Shown here one piece after another: positions 25,732 to 34,443 of a stretch of 64,000 bases of DNA; the stretch's first letter is position 1; the number at the start of each line of letters is the position of its first letter. Source of the DNA: Lachnospiraceae bacterium (lineage in GTDB: Bacteria; Bacillota; Clostridia; Lachnospirales; Lachnospiraceae). The notes under the pieces are model-generated. The model saw only the letters and a program-made list of their open reading frames with translations, searched no databases and was not told the DNA's origin. A program made the position numbers and the translations under genes. The stretch lies in NCBI GenBank assembly GCA_017450065.1, contig JAFSYI010000059.1, forward strand, positions 62,001 through 126,000, given 5' to 3'.

Positions 25732-25745
25732 TTAGCAAATGCTAA
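25732..25745. promoter_or_regulatory. TTAGCA-AA-TGCTAA operator-like dyad
   Basis: A perfect 6+6 inverted repeat lies just downstream of the predicted transcription start of the exporter operon, between the -10 and the ribosome site. TetR-family repressors often use TTAGCA-type half sites in front of drug or metabolite exporters; no such repressor gene is in the window, so this is inference. Confidence 0.5.
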
Positions 25746-25763
25746 CCATAGGAGGATTGAATT

Positions 25764-27251
25764 ATGAAAGGCAGGAGGATCCTTATAGGGGCTGTGACCC
25801 TTGCCGTATTGACCGGGGCCGGGCTTATGATGACGGCAGCCATGGGCAAGGCAAAAAGCTACAGCACGGACATAGCAAAATACAACAGCATATCGGAAGA
25901 AGTAGAAGCGACGGGGGATGTACACGGCGAGAACAGTAAGACTTATTACTCGACCATTACGGCTCCCGTCGCTTATTTTGATCTGTCAGCAGGTGACGAA
26001 GTAAAACAGGGTGACAAGGTGGTGGGATATGATCTTTCCGACCTGCTTACTGCCAGAGACCAGGCTGAGCTTACAGCCAAATCGGCCGAAAATACAATGA
26101 ACGGTCAGGTGAAAGCGAGTGACAGTAATCAGGCTAAGTTCAACAAGGCGTCAGCGGATATTGAGATATACCGTAATTCCTACGCCCTGTTCAGGCAGGC
26201 AAGTGATTATATAAATCAGGGACAGTACCAGGAGACATGGGATATAAACTGTATTTCCAAGGGGATCAACAAGGACATAGCCGAGAAAACGGGAGCAGTG
26301 AATGCCCTTGAGGCCGAACTTGCCAAACAGCAGATCAAAATGGCAGATCCACAGATAATGAGCAATCCCGTTCTTTATAAGGAAACAGTAGATGAGGTTA
26401 ACAGGATAACAAACGATATAGAGCATCTGAGCTGTGATATAGGTAACCTCCAGGCAGATCTTGCAAGTCTGCCTCCAGCGACCTTAAGCCCTGAAGAATA
26501 TGCCGCCACGGTACTTAACGGAAACTGGATGTCCGACATTATGCGCAACTGGACCGAAACTTCTACTCTTAAAAATACATATGAGAATCAGATACTTAAC
26601 TCCTATCAGAAGGAACAGCTTAAGAACAATTACGATTTATCCGCGCTGTCGGTTGATACTGCGGAAGAGAATTTAAACAAAGCCGGAGCAGGAGTTACGG
26701 TTGAGTACGACGGAATAGTAACCGAGAGTTTCATAAAGGCCGGAACGGTTGTTGCCAAGGGAAGCCCTCTCTTTACGGTGGAGGATTCGAAAAACATAAA
26801 GGTGGATGTGGGTATCAGCAAGTATGATATAGGTAAGATCGCCATCGGACAGAGAGCTGAGATCAATATAGCCGGTACGACCTATACAGGTAAAGTTACG
26901 GAAATAAAGAGAGTAGCCCGGACAGAGAATTCCGATAAGGCCAAGGTTCCGGTATGTGTTAAGTTCGATCGGCCCGATGAGAAGGTATACCTGGGACTGG
27001 AGGCTGATGTTACCATATATACAGATGAAAAACAGGGAGTGCTCACCATACCTTCGGAGGCATATTATGCGGATGATGACGGTGATTACTGCTACATCAT
27101 AGATGAGGGGGTAATAACCAAACAGTATATAACCGTGGGACTTGAATCGGATGACAGAATAGAAGTGACCATGGGACTTAAGGAAGGCGATGTCGTCATC
27201 ACTGATGCCATCACTGATGATCAGATCGGAAGTAAGGCAGAAAGTAAATGA
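25764..27251 (+). CDS. HlyD/MacA-type membrane-fusion protein of an ABC exporter
   Basis: A 495-residue efflux adaptor. An N-terminal membrane anchor (RRILIGAVTLAVLTGAGLMM) is followed by a lipoyl-type half (AGDEVKQGDKVVGYD), a long helical hairpin region (about 90-305), the second lipoyl half (YDGIVTESFIKAGTVVAKGS), and beta-barrel and membrane-proximal domains (to 495). This order matches MacA/YknX-type adaptors that link an FtsX-like permease to the envelope. AGGAGG precedes the ATG. It is the first gene of a three-gene operon with the ATPase and permease. Confidence 0.88.
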   Translation: MKGRRILIGAVTLAVLTGAGLMMTAAMGKAKSYSTDIAKYNSISEEVEATGDVHGENSKTYYSTITAPVAYFDLSAGDEVKQGDKVVGYDLSDLLTARDQAELTAKSAENTMNGQVKASDSNQAKFNKASADIEIYRNSYALFRQASDYINQGQYQETWDINCISKGINKDIAEKTGAVNALEAELAKQQIKMADPQIMSNPVLYKETVDEVNRITNDIEHLSCDIGNLQADLASLPPATLSPEEYAATVLNGNWMSDIMRNWTETSTLKNTYENQILNSYQKEQLKNNYDLSALSVDTAEENLNKAGAGVTVEYDGIVTESFIKAGTVVAKGSPLFTVEDSKNIKVDVGISKYDIGKIAIGQRAEINIAGTTYTGKVTEIKRVARTENSDKAKVPVCVKFDRPDEKVYLGLEADVTIYTDEKQGVLTIPSEAYYADDDGDYCYIIDEGVITKQYITVGLESDDRIEVTMGLKEGDVVITDAITDDQIGSKAESK

Positions 27252-27270
27252 TAATAAAAGGGGTCGATAT

Positions 27271-28086
27271 ATGTTTGGAAAAAAGAAGAAACAGGATACC
27301 AACCTGTTTGAGATCATAGATCTGGAAAAGGATTCAGGAGATACAGTCCTGGATATAGGACAGAATGAAACGGAAACGGAACACGGAGTTCTTATCGAAT
27401 TCAGGGATGTATGCAAGAAGTATTCTCAGGGAGAGAATGAATTTTACGCGCTTAAGAATGCGAACCTGACGATAAACGAAGGTGAGATGGTAGTGATCTT
27501 AGGACCTTCCGGAGCAGGAAAGTCGACTCTGCTGAATCTTCTCGGGGGAATGGACTCGGCGTCAAGCGGGCATATATGGTTTGACGGAGAAGATCTGACG
27601 ACATATTCCGACAACAGGCTGACCCGGTACAGAGCTGAAAATGTCGGAGTCGTATTTCAGTTCTATAACCTTATCCCGACACTCACAGCTTATGAGAATG
27701 TGGCGCTTATGAAGGATATAAAGGAGGGGACAACAGACCCCGTGGAGGCTCTGAGCGCCGTGGGACTTAAGGAACACATGCATCAGTTTCCCTCGCAGAT
27801 GTCAGGCGGTGAGCAGCAGAGGACATCAATAGCCAGAGCCATTGCCAAGAACCCCAAACTCCTTCTGTGTGACGAACCGACGGGAGCCCTCGATACCGGA
27901 ACCGGCAAGGAGGTATTGAAGCTTCTCCAGAGCATGAGCAAAGACAGGGGCAGAACGGTTGTGATGGTCACGCATAACTCATTCTTTGCAGATATTGCGG
28001 ATACGGTAATACGGGTAAAGAACGGGGGCATTGAGAATATAGTACACAACGACACCCCCAAGAACGCCTCCGAAGTTTTTTGGTAA
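27271..28086 (+). CDS. ABC transporter ATP-binding protein (MacB/LolD type)
   Basis: A 271-residue ATPase with Walker A GPSGAGKST, Q-loop VFQFYN, signature MSGGEQQR, Walker B LLLCDEPTGALD and H-loop VTHNS. A 45-residue charged N-terminal extension (GKKKKQDTNLFEIIDLEKD) precedes the domain and is unusual for this family. The ATG at 27271 is chosen for the AAAAGGGG site 9 bases upstream. It energises the FtsX-like permease that follows; exported substrate unknown. Confidence 0.92.
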   Translation: MFGKKKKQDTNLFEIIDLEKDSGDTVLDIGQNETETEHGVLIEFRDVCKKYSQGENEFYALKNANLTINEGEMVVILGPSGAGKSTLLNLLGGMDSASSGHIWFDGEDLTTYSDNRLTRYRAENVGVVFQFYNLIPTLTAYENVALMKDIKEGTTDPVEALSAVGLKEHMHQFPSQMSGGEQQRTSIARAIAKNPKLLLCDEPTGALDTGTGKEVLKLLQSMSKDRGRTVVMVTHNSFFADIADTVIRVKNGGIENIVHNDTPKNASEVFW

Positions 28087-28195
28087 ATATCATAAGGGGT
28101 ACCGCGAAGCGGTGGATTCCTTATGATGCCAAAGCGGCGAGCGTGTTCAAAAAAAGTACGGAGTACTTTTTACAATGGCAAATATCATAAGGGGT
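28081..28195. repeat. Palindromic repeat copy B flanked by a 20-bp direct repeat
   Basis: TCATAAGG (28090) to CCTTATGA (28126) is a 37-base copy of the dispersed palindrome, with inner hairpin ACCGC-GAA-GCGGT. It is followed by an AAAAAGTAC/GTACTTTTT hairpin (28151-28171). Then TGGCAAATATCATAAGGGGT (28176-28195) repeats TGGTAAATATCATAAGGGGT (28081-28100) with one mismatch. The second copy supplies the ribosome site of the permease gene. The layout suggests a 95-base insertion that duplicated the original gene junction. Confidence 0.8.
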
Positions 28196-28203
28196 GGAAT
28201 TAT

Positions 28204-30519
28204 ATGTTGCTGAGAAAAATGTGGCGCGACCTTATGAAGAACAAGACCCAGTTCATCTCCATATTTCTGATGTCTCTTCTGGGTATGCTTGTTTTCGTGG
28301 GGCTGGATGCCGAGAGCTCGGGTGCGGCCGCTGCGGCCGAAACCTATTATAAAAAGTATAATCTGTGTGATATATGGATCCAGGGAGCAGGATTTACGGA
28401 TGATGATATACGCACGGCGAGGCATGTGACCGGGGTTACGGACGTTGAGAAGAGGCTCGCCCTTACAGGAACCATGGATGTGGGAGACGGTGAGGATGCC
28501 TTTACCGCTTATATGTATCTGAATTTCATGAATTCCGATAATATCAATTCACTTATGGTCTATGAGGGAGATCCTTTCGACGGAGAGGGTGAAGGGGTGT
28601 GGATCCAGGAATGGTTTGCGCGCACGAACGGGATAAAGCTTGGGGACAACATAAAGCTCAAGCTTGACAGTAATGTCATAAACGGCATAGTAAGAGGAAT
28701 AGTTGATGCGCCTGATTATGTTTATTATGTTTCGGAATCGGATGTGATGTATCCCAACTATCAGAAGTGTGGTCTTGTATTTCTTCCTCCGTCAATGTAT
28801 CCGGATCCGTCCGGGATCATTTATAATCAGCTGATCGTGGATGTAAGGGAGGACATGAGTGATGATGAAACCATCAGTGTAATAAAAGAGAAGCTTGAGG
28901 CGGCCTTTGACAGGGACGATATAGCTGTAACCGACAGGGACCAGAACTTAAGCTACGCCACATATGATGCCGAGACCAAACAGCATAAGGCGATGGGGCT
29001 TATGTTTGCTGCGGTATTCCTGGCCATAGCCCTTCTTGGCATAGTTACGACCATGGCCAGAGTGACCACGAGCCAGCGAACTCAGATAGGGACATTGAAA
29101 GCTCTGGGTTTTTCCAAGACAACCATCACCTTTCATTATGTTTCCTACGGTTTCGTGATAAGTACGCTTGGCTGTATCACGGGCGCATGGATCGGTTATC
29201 TGACTTTGCCTCCGTGGATACTTGGAATGTTCGTCGGGAGTTATCTTGTTCCCGGACTTACGGGCAGGCTGACGGGACTTGATATAGAAGCCATTATAAC
29301 AGCCATAATAATTTCCACGCTTGTAAGCTTTCTTTCATGCCGTAAGGAACTTAAGGATCCGCCGGCTGTGACTCTTAAGCCGCCTGCACCAAGGAAGGTG
29401 AGACACTCGGCTCTTGAAAAGAGCAGTCTGTGGCTCAGGCTTGATTTTTCCACCCAGTGGAACATAAGGGATGTCTTCAGAAACAAGCTAAGGTCTCTTA
29501 TGGGTATAATGGGGGTTATGGGCTGTTCAATGCTTCTTATCTGCGGTTTTGGCTGTTTTGATTCCATTAACGGGCTTATGGATAAGATGTACGGGGAGCT
29601 TATGACGGCAGACAACAAGGTTCTGCTTTCGAAGGATGCGGGATATGACTATGCATATGATCTTGCATCCCGCTACAAGGGGCAGATGATAGAAGAGACA
29701 AGTGTTGAGTTTGTATCAGACAATGTAAAGAAGAGTGGATCGGCTACGATAATTGATAAGGGCAATTATGTGCATATCCAGGATAAGAATTTAAAGCCGG
29801 TAAAGTTAAACAGGTCGGGAATTGCCATGACAGGTAAGATGGCAGGGCTACTGAAGGTTAAGGAGGGTGATTTTGTCAGGTGGCATCTTGTGGGAGATGA
29901 TGAATGGCAGTATTCACGGATCATGCAGATATACAGAGACCCGTCTGTTCAGGGAATAACCATGTGCCGTGAGGTATTTGAGGATATGGAGTATTCCTTC
30001 AGACCAACAGCCGTGCTTACCAATATGAGCCTGCCGGCAGACCTGTCTGATGAGGATGAAGTATCGACAGTGCTTAATGTGGCCGATATGAAGAAATCCT
30101 TCGCGGAAACAATGGAAATGCTTAATGCAATGGTTTACATAATGGTTATAGCTGCAGTTCTTTTGGGCGTTGTGGTCCTGTACAATCTGGGTGTTCTGTC
30201 TTTTGTTGAGAAGACGAGAGAGATTGCGACACTTAAGGTTCTTGGCTTTAAATCGTCCGGAATAAGGAATATCCTGCAGAAACAGAATATATGGCTTACC
30301 GTGGCCGGTATCGGCATTGGCCTTTATACGGGCTGGGGAATGCTGTATGTCATTTGTACCACCGTGTCAGAGACTCTTGATATGTATCCTATATTAAGTG
30401 TACCCACCTATATCATTTCAATATGCGGGACTTTTATGGTTTCGATCGGTGTTAACTTTATGTTTTCGGGTAAAGTAAAGACCATAGACATGGTGGATGC
30501 CCTCAAGGGAGTTGAGTAG
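28204..30519 (+). CDS. FtsX-like ABC transporter permease
   Basis: A 771-residue permease with two FtsX-type units: a first helix at about 20-38, a large external domain, three helices at about 265-385, then a repeat with another external domain and C-terminal helices (AMVYIMVIAAVLLGVVVLYNLG; the end near 725-755). This ten-helix-like double arrangement is usual for MacB2/YtrF-type permeases in Firmicutes. The start at 28204 follows AAGGGG; an upstream in-frame start lies inside the repeat and is rejected. It pairs with the preceding ATPase and adaptor to export an unknown lipid, peptide or antibiotic. Confidence 0.9.
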   Translation: MLLRKMWRDLMKNKTQFISIFLMSLLGMLVFVGLDAESSGAAAAAETYYKKYNLCDIWIQGAGFTDDDIRTARHVTGVTDVEKRLALTGTMDVGDGEDAFTAYMYLNFMNSDNINSLMVYEGDPFDGEGEGVWIQEWFARTNGIKLGDNIKLKLDSNVINGIVRGIVDAPDYVYYVSESDVMYPNYQKCGLVFLPPSMYPDPSGIIYNQLIVDVREDMSDDETISVIKEKLEAAFDRDDIAVTDRDQNLSYATYDAETKQHKAMGLMFAAVFLAIALLGIVTTMARVTTSQRTQIGTLKALGFSKTTITFHYVSYGFVISTLGCITGAWIGYLTLPPWILGMFVGSYLVPGLTGRLTGLDIEAIITAIIISTLVSFLSCRKELKDPPAVTLKPPAPRKVRHSALEKSSLWLRLDFSTQWNIRDVFRNKLRSLMGIMGVMGCSMLLICGFGCFDSINGLMDKMYGELMTADNKVLLSKDAGYDYAYDLASRYKGQMIEETSVEFVSDNVKKSGSATIIDKGNYVHIQDKNLKPVKLNRSGIAMTGKMAGLLKVKEGDFVRWHLVGDDEWQYSRIMQIYRDPSVQGITMCREVFEDMEYSFRPTAVLTNMSLPADLSDEDEVSTVLNVADMKKSFAETMEMLNAMVYIMVIAAVLLGVVVLYNLGVLSFVEKTREIATLKVLGFKSSGIRNILQKQNIWLTVAGIGIGLYTGWGMLYVICTTVSETLDMYPILSVPTYIISICGTFMVSIGVNFMFSGKVKTIDMVDALKGVE

Positions 30520-30550
30520 CTCCAATGTTCATCTGAGCAAAAGAACGATC

Positions 30551-30878
30551 ATGGCTACCCGTATCGTGAAATACTTATCTTCCATTGTTCTATGACGATA
30601 TGGAAGAAAGAGTTGCATATTTATCTGATGTTCTCTTAAATCCTGATGCCGCAAATGATCTGGTGGATGCAGTTGAGAAAGCAATCTTAGACAGACTGCC
30701 CAATGCCGAATCGTTTGAAAAATACCACTCAAGGAAGAAACGAAAGCTTCCATATTACCGGATATATGTTAAGGAATACACAATATATTATGTGGTTATC
30801 ACGGATGGATCCGGAAAAAAGATAATGGAAGTGCGTCGCATCCTGCATAATCTTCAGGATAGAGATCAATATATTTAA
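30551..30878 (+). pseudogene. Frameshifted ParE/RelE-family toxin, no antitoxin
   Basis: An N-terminal piece (MATRIVKYL) in one frame and LPLFYDDMEERVAYLSDVLL onward in the next together rebuild a ParE/RelE toxin start. The body LNPDAANDLVDAVEKAI and the end YRIYVKEYTIYYVV ... VRRILHNLQDRDQYI are typical. The break is a 1-base shift near 30577-30580. A downstream TTG (30585) could still initiate a 97-residue form without the first strand. No RelB/Phd-like antitoxin is adjacent, consistent with an inactive orphan. Confidence 0.65.
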
Positions 30879-30976
30879 ACGCAGACGCAAATTTGGGAAT
30901 AGTCTTAATAATTAATCTCTCAGAGAGCCGGTATCAAGATTTACCAGGAAGCAATTGAAGGTTTCTCAGGAGTATT

Positions 30977-33118
30977 TCAATAAACATATATAGGCTCAAA
31001 AATAAGCCTGTCGTTTTGCCAATAACTCTGTACAAGATTATTAACGCTATATCCAAGAGAAACAACATCCTTCATATTTCCATCGATAGTAAAGCCGTAA
31101 GAGATGGTACCATCCCAGGATATCATAGCTAATGTAATGCTCCCATTATCCTCATAGAAGCCATATAAAAAATCCTGGTCATATGTGCCGTAGGTGATTT
31201 TTATGCCACTGTTTTTCCCTGCATTGTATAATAGATATGATTCATTATCCCAATTTCTAAGGTATATATCGTTGTCGGCATTAGTATAAACAATTCCTCT
31301 GTCTGTTGCCAGAACGCTTGTCTCACAGTTCTCTATGCTATATGATAATCTGCTTGTTGCTATATCATATACTTCGACATTAAACATATCATCAACTGGG
31401 AGATATTTAATTAACTTTCCGTACCTGAAGCATACATTAAGATATCCGGGGATCATTTCATTTACACTATCCCTGGGTAGCCTGCAGGCATCCATGAGGG
31501 AACAGATCTTATTCTCCTCAGATGTAAGCAGATATAACGATCTGTCTGTTCTAACTTCGTATGCTTCGCATCTATCATTGTATTCCAGATACATAATTGA
31601 ATCGTCAACATAGACATTCCTGCACAGCCAGTTATCACTTCGAAGGGATGTCTCGTAATCCCATGGTATCAGCCTTTCTTCTGCAAGGCTATTGGTATTT
31701 AGCCGCAGTATTCCGGCGTTTGTTATGCCTTTGGACGGATATCTTATATAATAGATATAATCCTTATCTGCATTGCCTAGACGGACACCACCTTCGGCAA
31801 GGCTTTGAGGCTCTGACAGTGTATCGCTGATTCTTTTTAAGCCATCCTTGTCGGAATAATAGAAATACCCTTTATAGTATTTAACGCTATTGTAGATATT
31901 GTATGTTAGATCATCAGATGTAGTGAGCATTTCACTGCCATTGCCTGAGGATGGATCAAATATTTCATTTGCGTTAACGTCTTTTGGATTGTTCTCATCA
32001 GATCGGATGATTTTTTCGGTATTGTTTATGGGATTTATAGCAGTAACGGCTTCATCTTCGTCCGTTCTGTTCAAAAACATGTATCCTGTAAGCAGGAGCA
32101 TACAAACAATCACTAAGGATGCGAGAATTCTTCTGTTACTGCCGTGATCAGTTATCCGTTCAATCCGCTCCTTTAATTTTCGTGCATCGGAAGACATGGA
32201 AGTTGATATGTTCATCCGGCTTACTTTCGGACATTGATTTTGAGCAATTGAAAGCAGCGTATAACCATATTCTTTTCCTTCGTCGTTTCCCAGATATCCA
32301 AGTGCAGCTTCATCACAGGCGAGCTCACAATCGCGTTTTATAAATTCATAGGCTATCCACATAAACGGATTGTACCAGTTTACGATCAAAAGCAGACTCC
32401 TTACAAATACCCAGATGTAATCCCTGTTTTTGAAATGACAATATTCGTGTATTATCATATGCCGATATGAGGGTAGCTCAATAGATACTGAGCTGTCTAT
32501 ATAAATGTTTTTTCCAAGAAGGAACGGTGAATCTATGTTATCGAGAATAAATATATTAAGACCGGTCTCGGGATTCCTTTCAAGCAGAACTCTGTTTCTT
32601 AAGCATTTCCTGATGAAGAGTGTATTGGAGATAATAAAAATACAGAGAATAATCCCGGATATACCCCACTTAATCTGATGCCGGTAATTCGTCAAACAGG
32701 CTAGAATCATGAGTAGATATCCTGATATCCTGCGACTTCCATTACTTTGAAGGGTTTCTGTTTTATTATGGTGTATCTTATTATAATTATAACCATCTGT
32801 GATATTGGAAAACAGCTGATCTTCCGGTACTTCACTTTTCTGCAAAAAAGATGCAATATTTTTTGTGATCTGCTCATTATCCAGAGTTGAAGTTTTTTGA
32901 ATATTGGAATACAGGCAGTCAGGAAAATCTGTATTGTTCCGGGTTAGGATGTTTTCCATGCTGTAGTTGCTGTGAACTCCTGCAAATGAACCAAACAGCA
33001 TATACAACGCCGCGAATATCCACAGGCTGTATTGAACTCTTCTTGAGATATGTTTCCAGGCAAGGTTTCTTATAATGAGTATAGTTATGATCAGTATTCC
33101 CGATTTGATAATTGTCAT
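30977..33118 (-). CDS. BlaR1/MecR1-type M56 metalloprotease with a non-penicillin-binding C-terminal domain
   Basis: A 713-residue membrane protein. Membrane helices lie near residues 5-20, 30-48, 132-146, 150-168 and 332-348. The M56 zinc site is HEYCH (224-228) with a distal acidic RDCELACDEAAL segment. BlaR1-type proteases cleave a BlaI-type repressor when a signal is sensed. Here the external C-terminus (about 395-713) is not a transpeptidase/beta-lactamase fold. It is tyrosine-rich with repeated beta-like units (YYKGYFYYSDKDGLKRIS) resembling DUF5050 propeller-like domains, so the stimulus is probably not a beta-lactam. It follows the repressor gene by 56 bases on the same strand. Confidence 0.85.
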   Translation of the reverse strand: MTIIKSGILIITILIIRNLAWKHISRRVQYSLWIFAALYMLFGSFAGVHSNYSMENILTRNNTDFPDCLYSNIQKTSTLDNEQITKNIASFLQKSEVPEDQLFSNITDGYNYNKIHHNKTETLQSNGSRRISGYLLMILACLTNYRHQIKWGISGIILCIFIISNTLFIRKCLRNRVLLERNPETGLNIFILDNIDSPFLLGKNIYIDSSVSIELPSYRHMIIHEYCHFKNRDYIWVFVRSLLLIVNWYNPFMWIAYEFIKRDCELACDEAALGYLGNDEGKEYGYTLLSIAQNQCPKVSRMNISTSMSSDARKLKERIERITDHGSNRRILASLVIVCMLLLTGYMFLNRTDEDEAVTAINPINNTEKIIRSDENNPKDVNANEIFDPSSGNGSEMLTTSDDLTYNIYNSVKYYKGYFYYSDKDGLKRISDTLSEPQSLAEGGVRLGNADKDYIYYIRYPSKGITNAGILRLNTNSLAEERLIPWDYETSLRSDNWLCRNVYVDDSIMYLEYNDRCEAYEVRTDRSLYLLTSEENKICSLMDACRLPRDSVNEMIPGYLNVCFRYGKLIKYLPVDDMFNVEVYDIATSRLSYSIENCETSVLATDRGIVYTNADNDIYLRNWDNESYLLYNAGKNSGIKITYGTYDQDFLYGFYEDNGSITLAMISWDGTISYGFTIDGNMKDVVSLGYSVNNLVQSYWQNDRLIFEPIYVY

Positions 33119-33174
33119 AAATAGTATTCCCCCATCTGTCCCTTACTATGCTCCTGTTTATATAATCCATCGGT

Positions 33175-33537
33175 TTAGGATTTTTTGCTCAACAGATCCC
33201 TTAGCATATCTATATCTTCACTGCTGAAATCTCCCTGCTCTATCATATTTGCGACCATAAGACCGGCCTGCCCTTTAAATACCTTATTCAGGAAGTTCTT
33301 CTTTTCTTCCATGACAGCATCACTCCTTGATACATCATAATAGAAGAGCTTGGACTTGCCGCCATCCTCATAATGAAGGATGCCTTTGGCTTCAAGTCTC
33401 TTAAGAAGAGTAATCACTGTATGTTTGCTCCACCCGGTTTCTTTATAAAGTGCCTTGGTGATCTGCGTCATTGTGCGGGGTTCCTCGTCCCACAGCAGGT
33501 TCATTATTTTCCATTCTGAATCAGATATGTGTACCAT
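33175..33537 (-). CDS. BlaI/MecI-family transcriptional repressor
   Basis: A 120-residue winged-helix repressor. ISDSEWKIMNLLWDEEPRTM and TVITLLKRLEAKGIL are the family's hallmark helices and recognition helix; the C-terminal helical part forms the dimer and contains the protease-sensitive region. AAGGAGAT precedes the ATG. It is divergent from the small-peptide block and co-directional with the M56 protease, the classic regulatory pair. No beta-lactamase gene is linked, so the pair may control itself and unlinked targets. Confidence 0.92.
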   Translation of the reverse strand: MVHISDSEWKIMNLLWDEEPRTMTQITKALYKETGWSKHTVITLLKRLEAKGILHYEDGGKSKLFYYDVSRSDAVMEEKKNFLNKVFKGQAGLMVANMIEQGDFSSEDIDMLRDLLSKKS

Positions 33538-33563
33538 GTTAAGATCTCCTTTTTATGCTATTT

Positions 33564-33614
33564 GGTATACAAAAGTCAACCATAGGGTAGCACATAGGTA
33601 AACATATGTCAACC
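33564..33614. promoter_or_regulatory. Two 18-bp BlaI-type operators
   Basis: GGTATACAAAAGTCAACC (33564-33581) and GGTAAACATATGTCAACC (33597-33614) share the dyad GGTNNAC-N4-GTNNACC and start 33 bases apart, about three helical turns. They cover the region where the minus-strand promoter of the repressor gene must lie (TTGACT at 33574-33579 on the minus strand). Confidence 0.7.
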
Positions 33615-33648
33615 ATTAGATGCAATATGGTTTGATTATATGATGCTA

Positions 33649-33725
33649 GCACCATAATGCCAATCATAAAAGAATCACAAATATGGTGCTATCATTTTGT
33701 GCATTATGGCGATATCACCATAATG
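33649..33725. repeat. CCATAATG-type repeated dyads
   Basis: CACCATAATG occurs at 33651-33659 and 33716-33725 and its inverse GCATTATGGC at 33701-33710; a related ATATGGTGCT lies at 33681-33690. The cluster precedes the small peptide gene and could be operator sites, perhaps for the ribbon-helix-helix protein downstream. Confidence 0.5.
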
Positions 33726-33797
33726 ATTTATATGATATATTATATTTAGGTGGTAGCGGTTCCCTTGATAGTAATTGATAGGGAAGGAGTAGCACCG

Positions 33798-33905
33798 ATG
33801 AATGAAATAATGCTGATAATTGCTATATGTAATAGTATTATGAATTTGATCGGGCTTATTCTCAGATTAAAAGAGATAAGACAAAAAAATAAAAGCCGCT
33901 CCTAA
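33798..33905 (+). CDS. 35-residue hydrophobic peptide, possible type I toxin-like
   Basis: MNEIMLIIAICNSIMNLIGL continues into LILRLKEIRQKNKSRS: one membrane helix followed by a basic tail. GGAAGGAG lies 8 bases before the ATG. The stop is embedded in a hairpin (33891-33928). Size, single helix and charged tail resemble Fst/TxpA/holin-like peptides of type I toxin systems, and similar short genes occur in integrative elements of gut Firmicutes. No antisense RNA promoter could be proven. Function is therefore inference. Confidence 0.5.
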   Translation: MNEIMLIIAICNSIMNLIGLILRLKEIRQKNKSRS

Positions 33906-33928
33906 CCTGAGAAATTAGCGCGGCTTTT
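33891..33928. terminator. Bidirectional terminator hairpin
   Basis: AAAAGCCGC pairs with GCGGCTTTT around a 20-base loop, with A-rich sequence on the left and T-rich on the right, so it could stop transcripts from both sides. It overlaps the end of the 35-residue peptide gene. Confidence 0.7.
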
Positions 33929-34013
33929 ATTGTTGCATAACTTCAAGGGTATTGCTACCACTTGTTAAGAAAATTATACCACATAATAAGGATTTTACAA
34001 GTGAGGTTATATT

Positions 34014-34208
34014 ATGCCGGAAACAGAAGCACAGAAAAGAGCCCACGCAAAATATCAGAGTAAATCATACGATAAAATATTATTGAGGTTACGCAAGGAT
34101 ACAGAGCCAACCAAAGACTCTATAACGAAAGCAGCGGAAACAATCGGGCTGTCTGTTAATGCCTTCGTTCAAGAAGCTATAGCGGAAAAGATAAACAGCA
34201 TGAAGTAA
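34014..34208 (+). CDS. Ribbon-helix-helix (Arc/CopG-like) DNA-binding protein
   Basis: A 64-residue protein: YDKILLRLRKDTEPTKDSIT supplies the DNA-contacting strand and first helix, and KAAETIGLSVNAFVQEAIAEKI the second helix. Proteins like this act as dimeric repressors or antitoxins, often in integrative elements. GTGAGG lies 9 bases before the ATG. No toxin partner follows; the gene ends 100 bases before the tRNA-Pro terminator. Confidence 0.75.
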   Translation: MPETEAQKRAHAKYQSKSYDKILLRLRKDTEPTKDSITKAAETIGLSVNAFVQEAIAEKINSMK

Positions 34209-34307
34209 ACCAGAAGAGTTATAAGGATCATATTATATAGAGTAAATTGTATGAATACTACACCACCGTACATTTTTACGTTGTCATAAAACTTGTCACG
34301 AAAGACA

Positions 34308-34349
34308 TAAAAAGAGCCACAAGCCCAGTAAAATCAAGAACTTGTGGCT
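34308..34349 (-). terminator. tRNA-Pro terminator
   Basis: On the minus strand AGCCACAAG pairs with CTTGTGGCT and is followed by a T-run, one base after the tRNA 3' end. Confidence 0.8.
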
Positions 34350-34350
34350 A

Positions 34351-34425
34351 TCGGGGTAACAGGATTCGAACCTGCGACCTCCTGGTCCCAAACCAGGCGC
34401 TCTAGCCAAGCTGAGCCATACCCCG
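34351..34425 (-). tRNA. tRNA-Pro (TGG)
   Basis: Minus-strand cloverleaf: acceptor CGGGGTA/TACCCCG, anticodon loop TTTGGGA in a CCTGG/CCAGG stem (anticodon TGG), T-arm GGTTCGAATCC, discriminator A. CCA is not encoded. Confidence 0.95.
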
Positions 34426-34443
34426 TAATGATCGCGCTCAATT

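Larger units (their letters stand above)
33750..33961. repeat. Inverted repeat flanking the small peptide gene
   Basis: GTGGTAGCGGTTCCCTT (33750-33766) is mirrored by AAGGGTATTGCTACCAC (33945-33961), 14 of 17 positions matching. The transcript could pair its 5' leader with its 3' end, or the repeats could mark a small mobile unit. Confidence 0.65.

Noticed and set aside
28123..28203. N-terminal extension of the FtsX permease
   Set aside because: The extension reads through the palindromic repeat; a proper ribosome site precedes the ATG at 28204.
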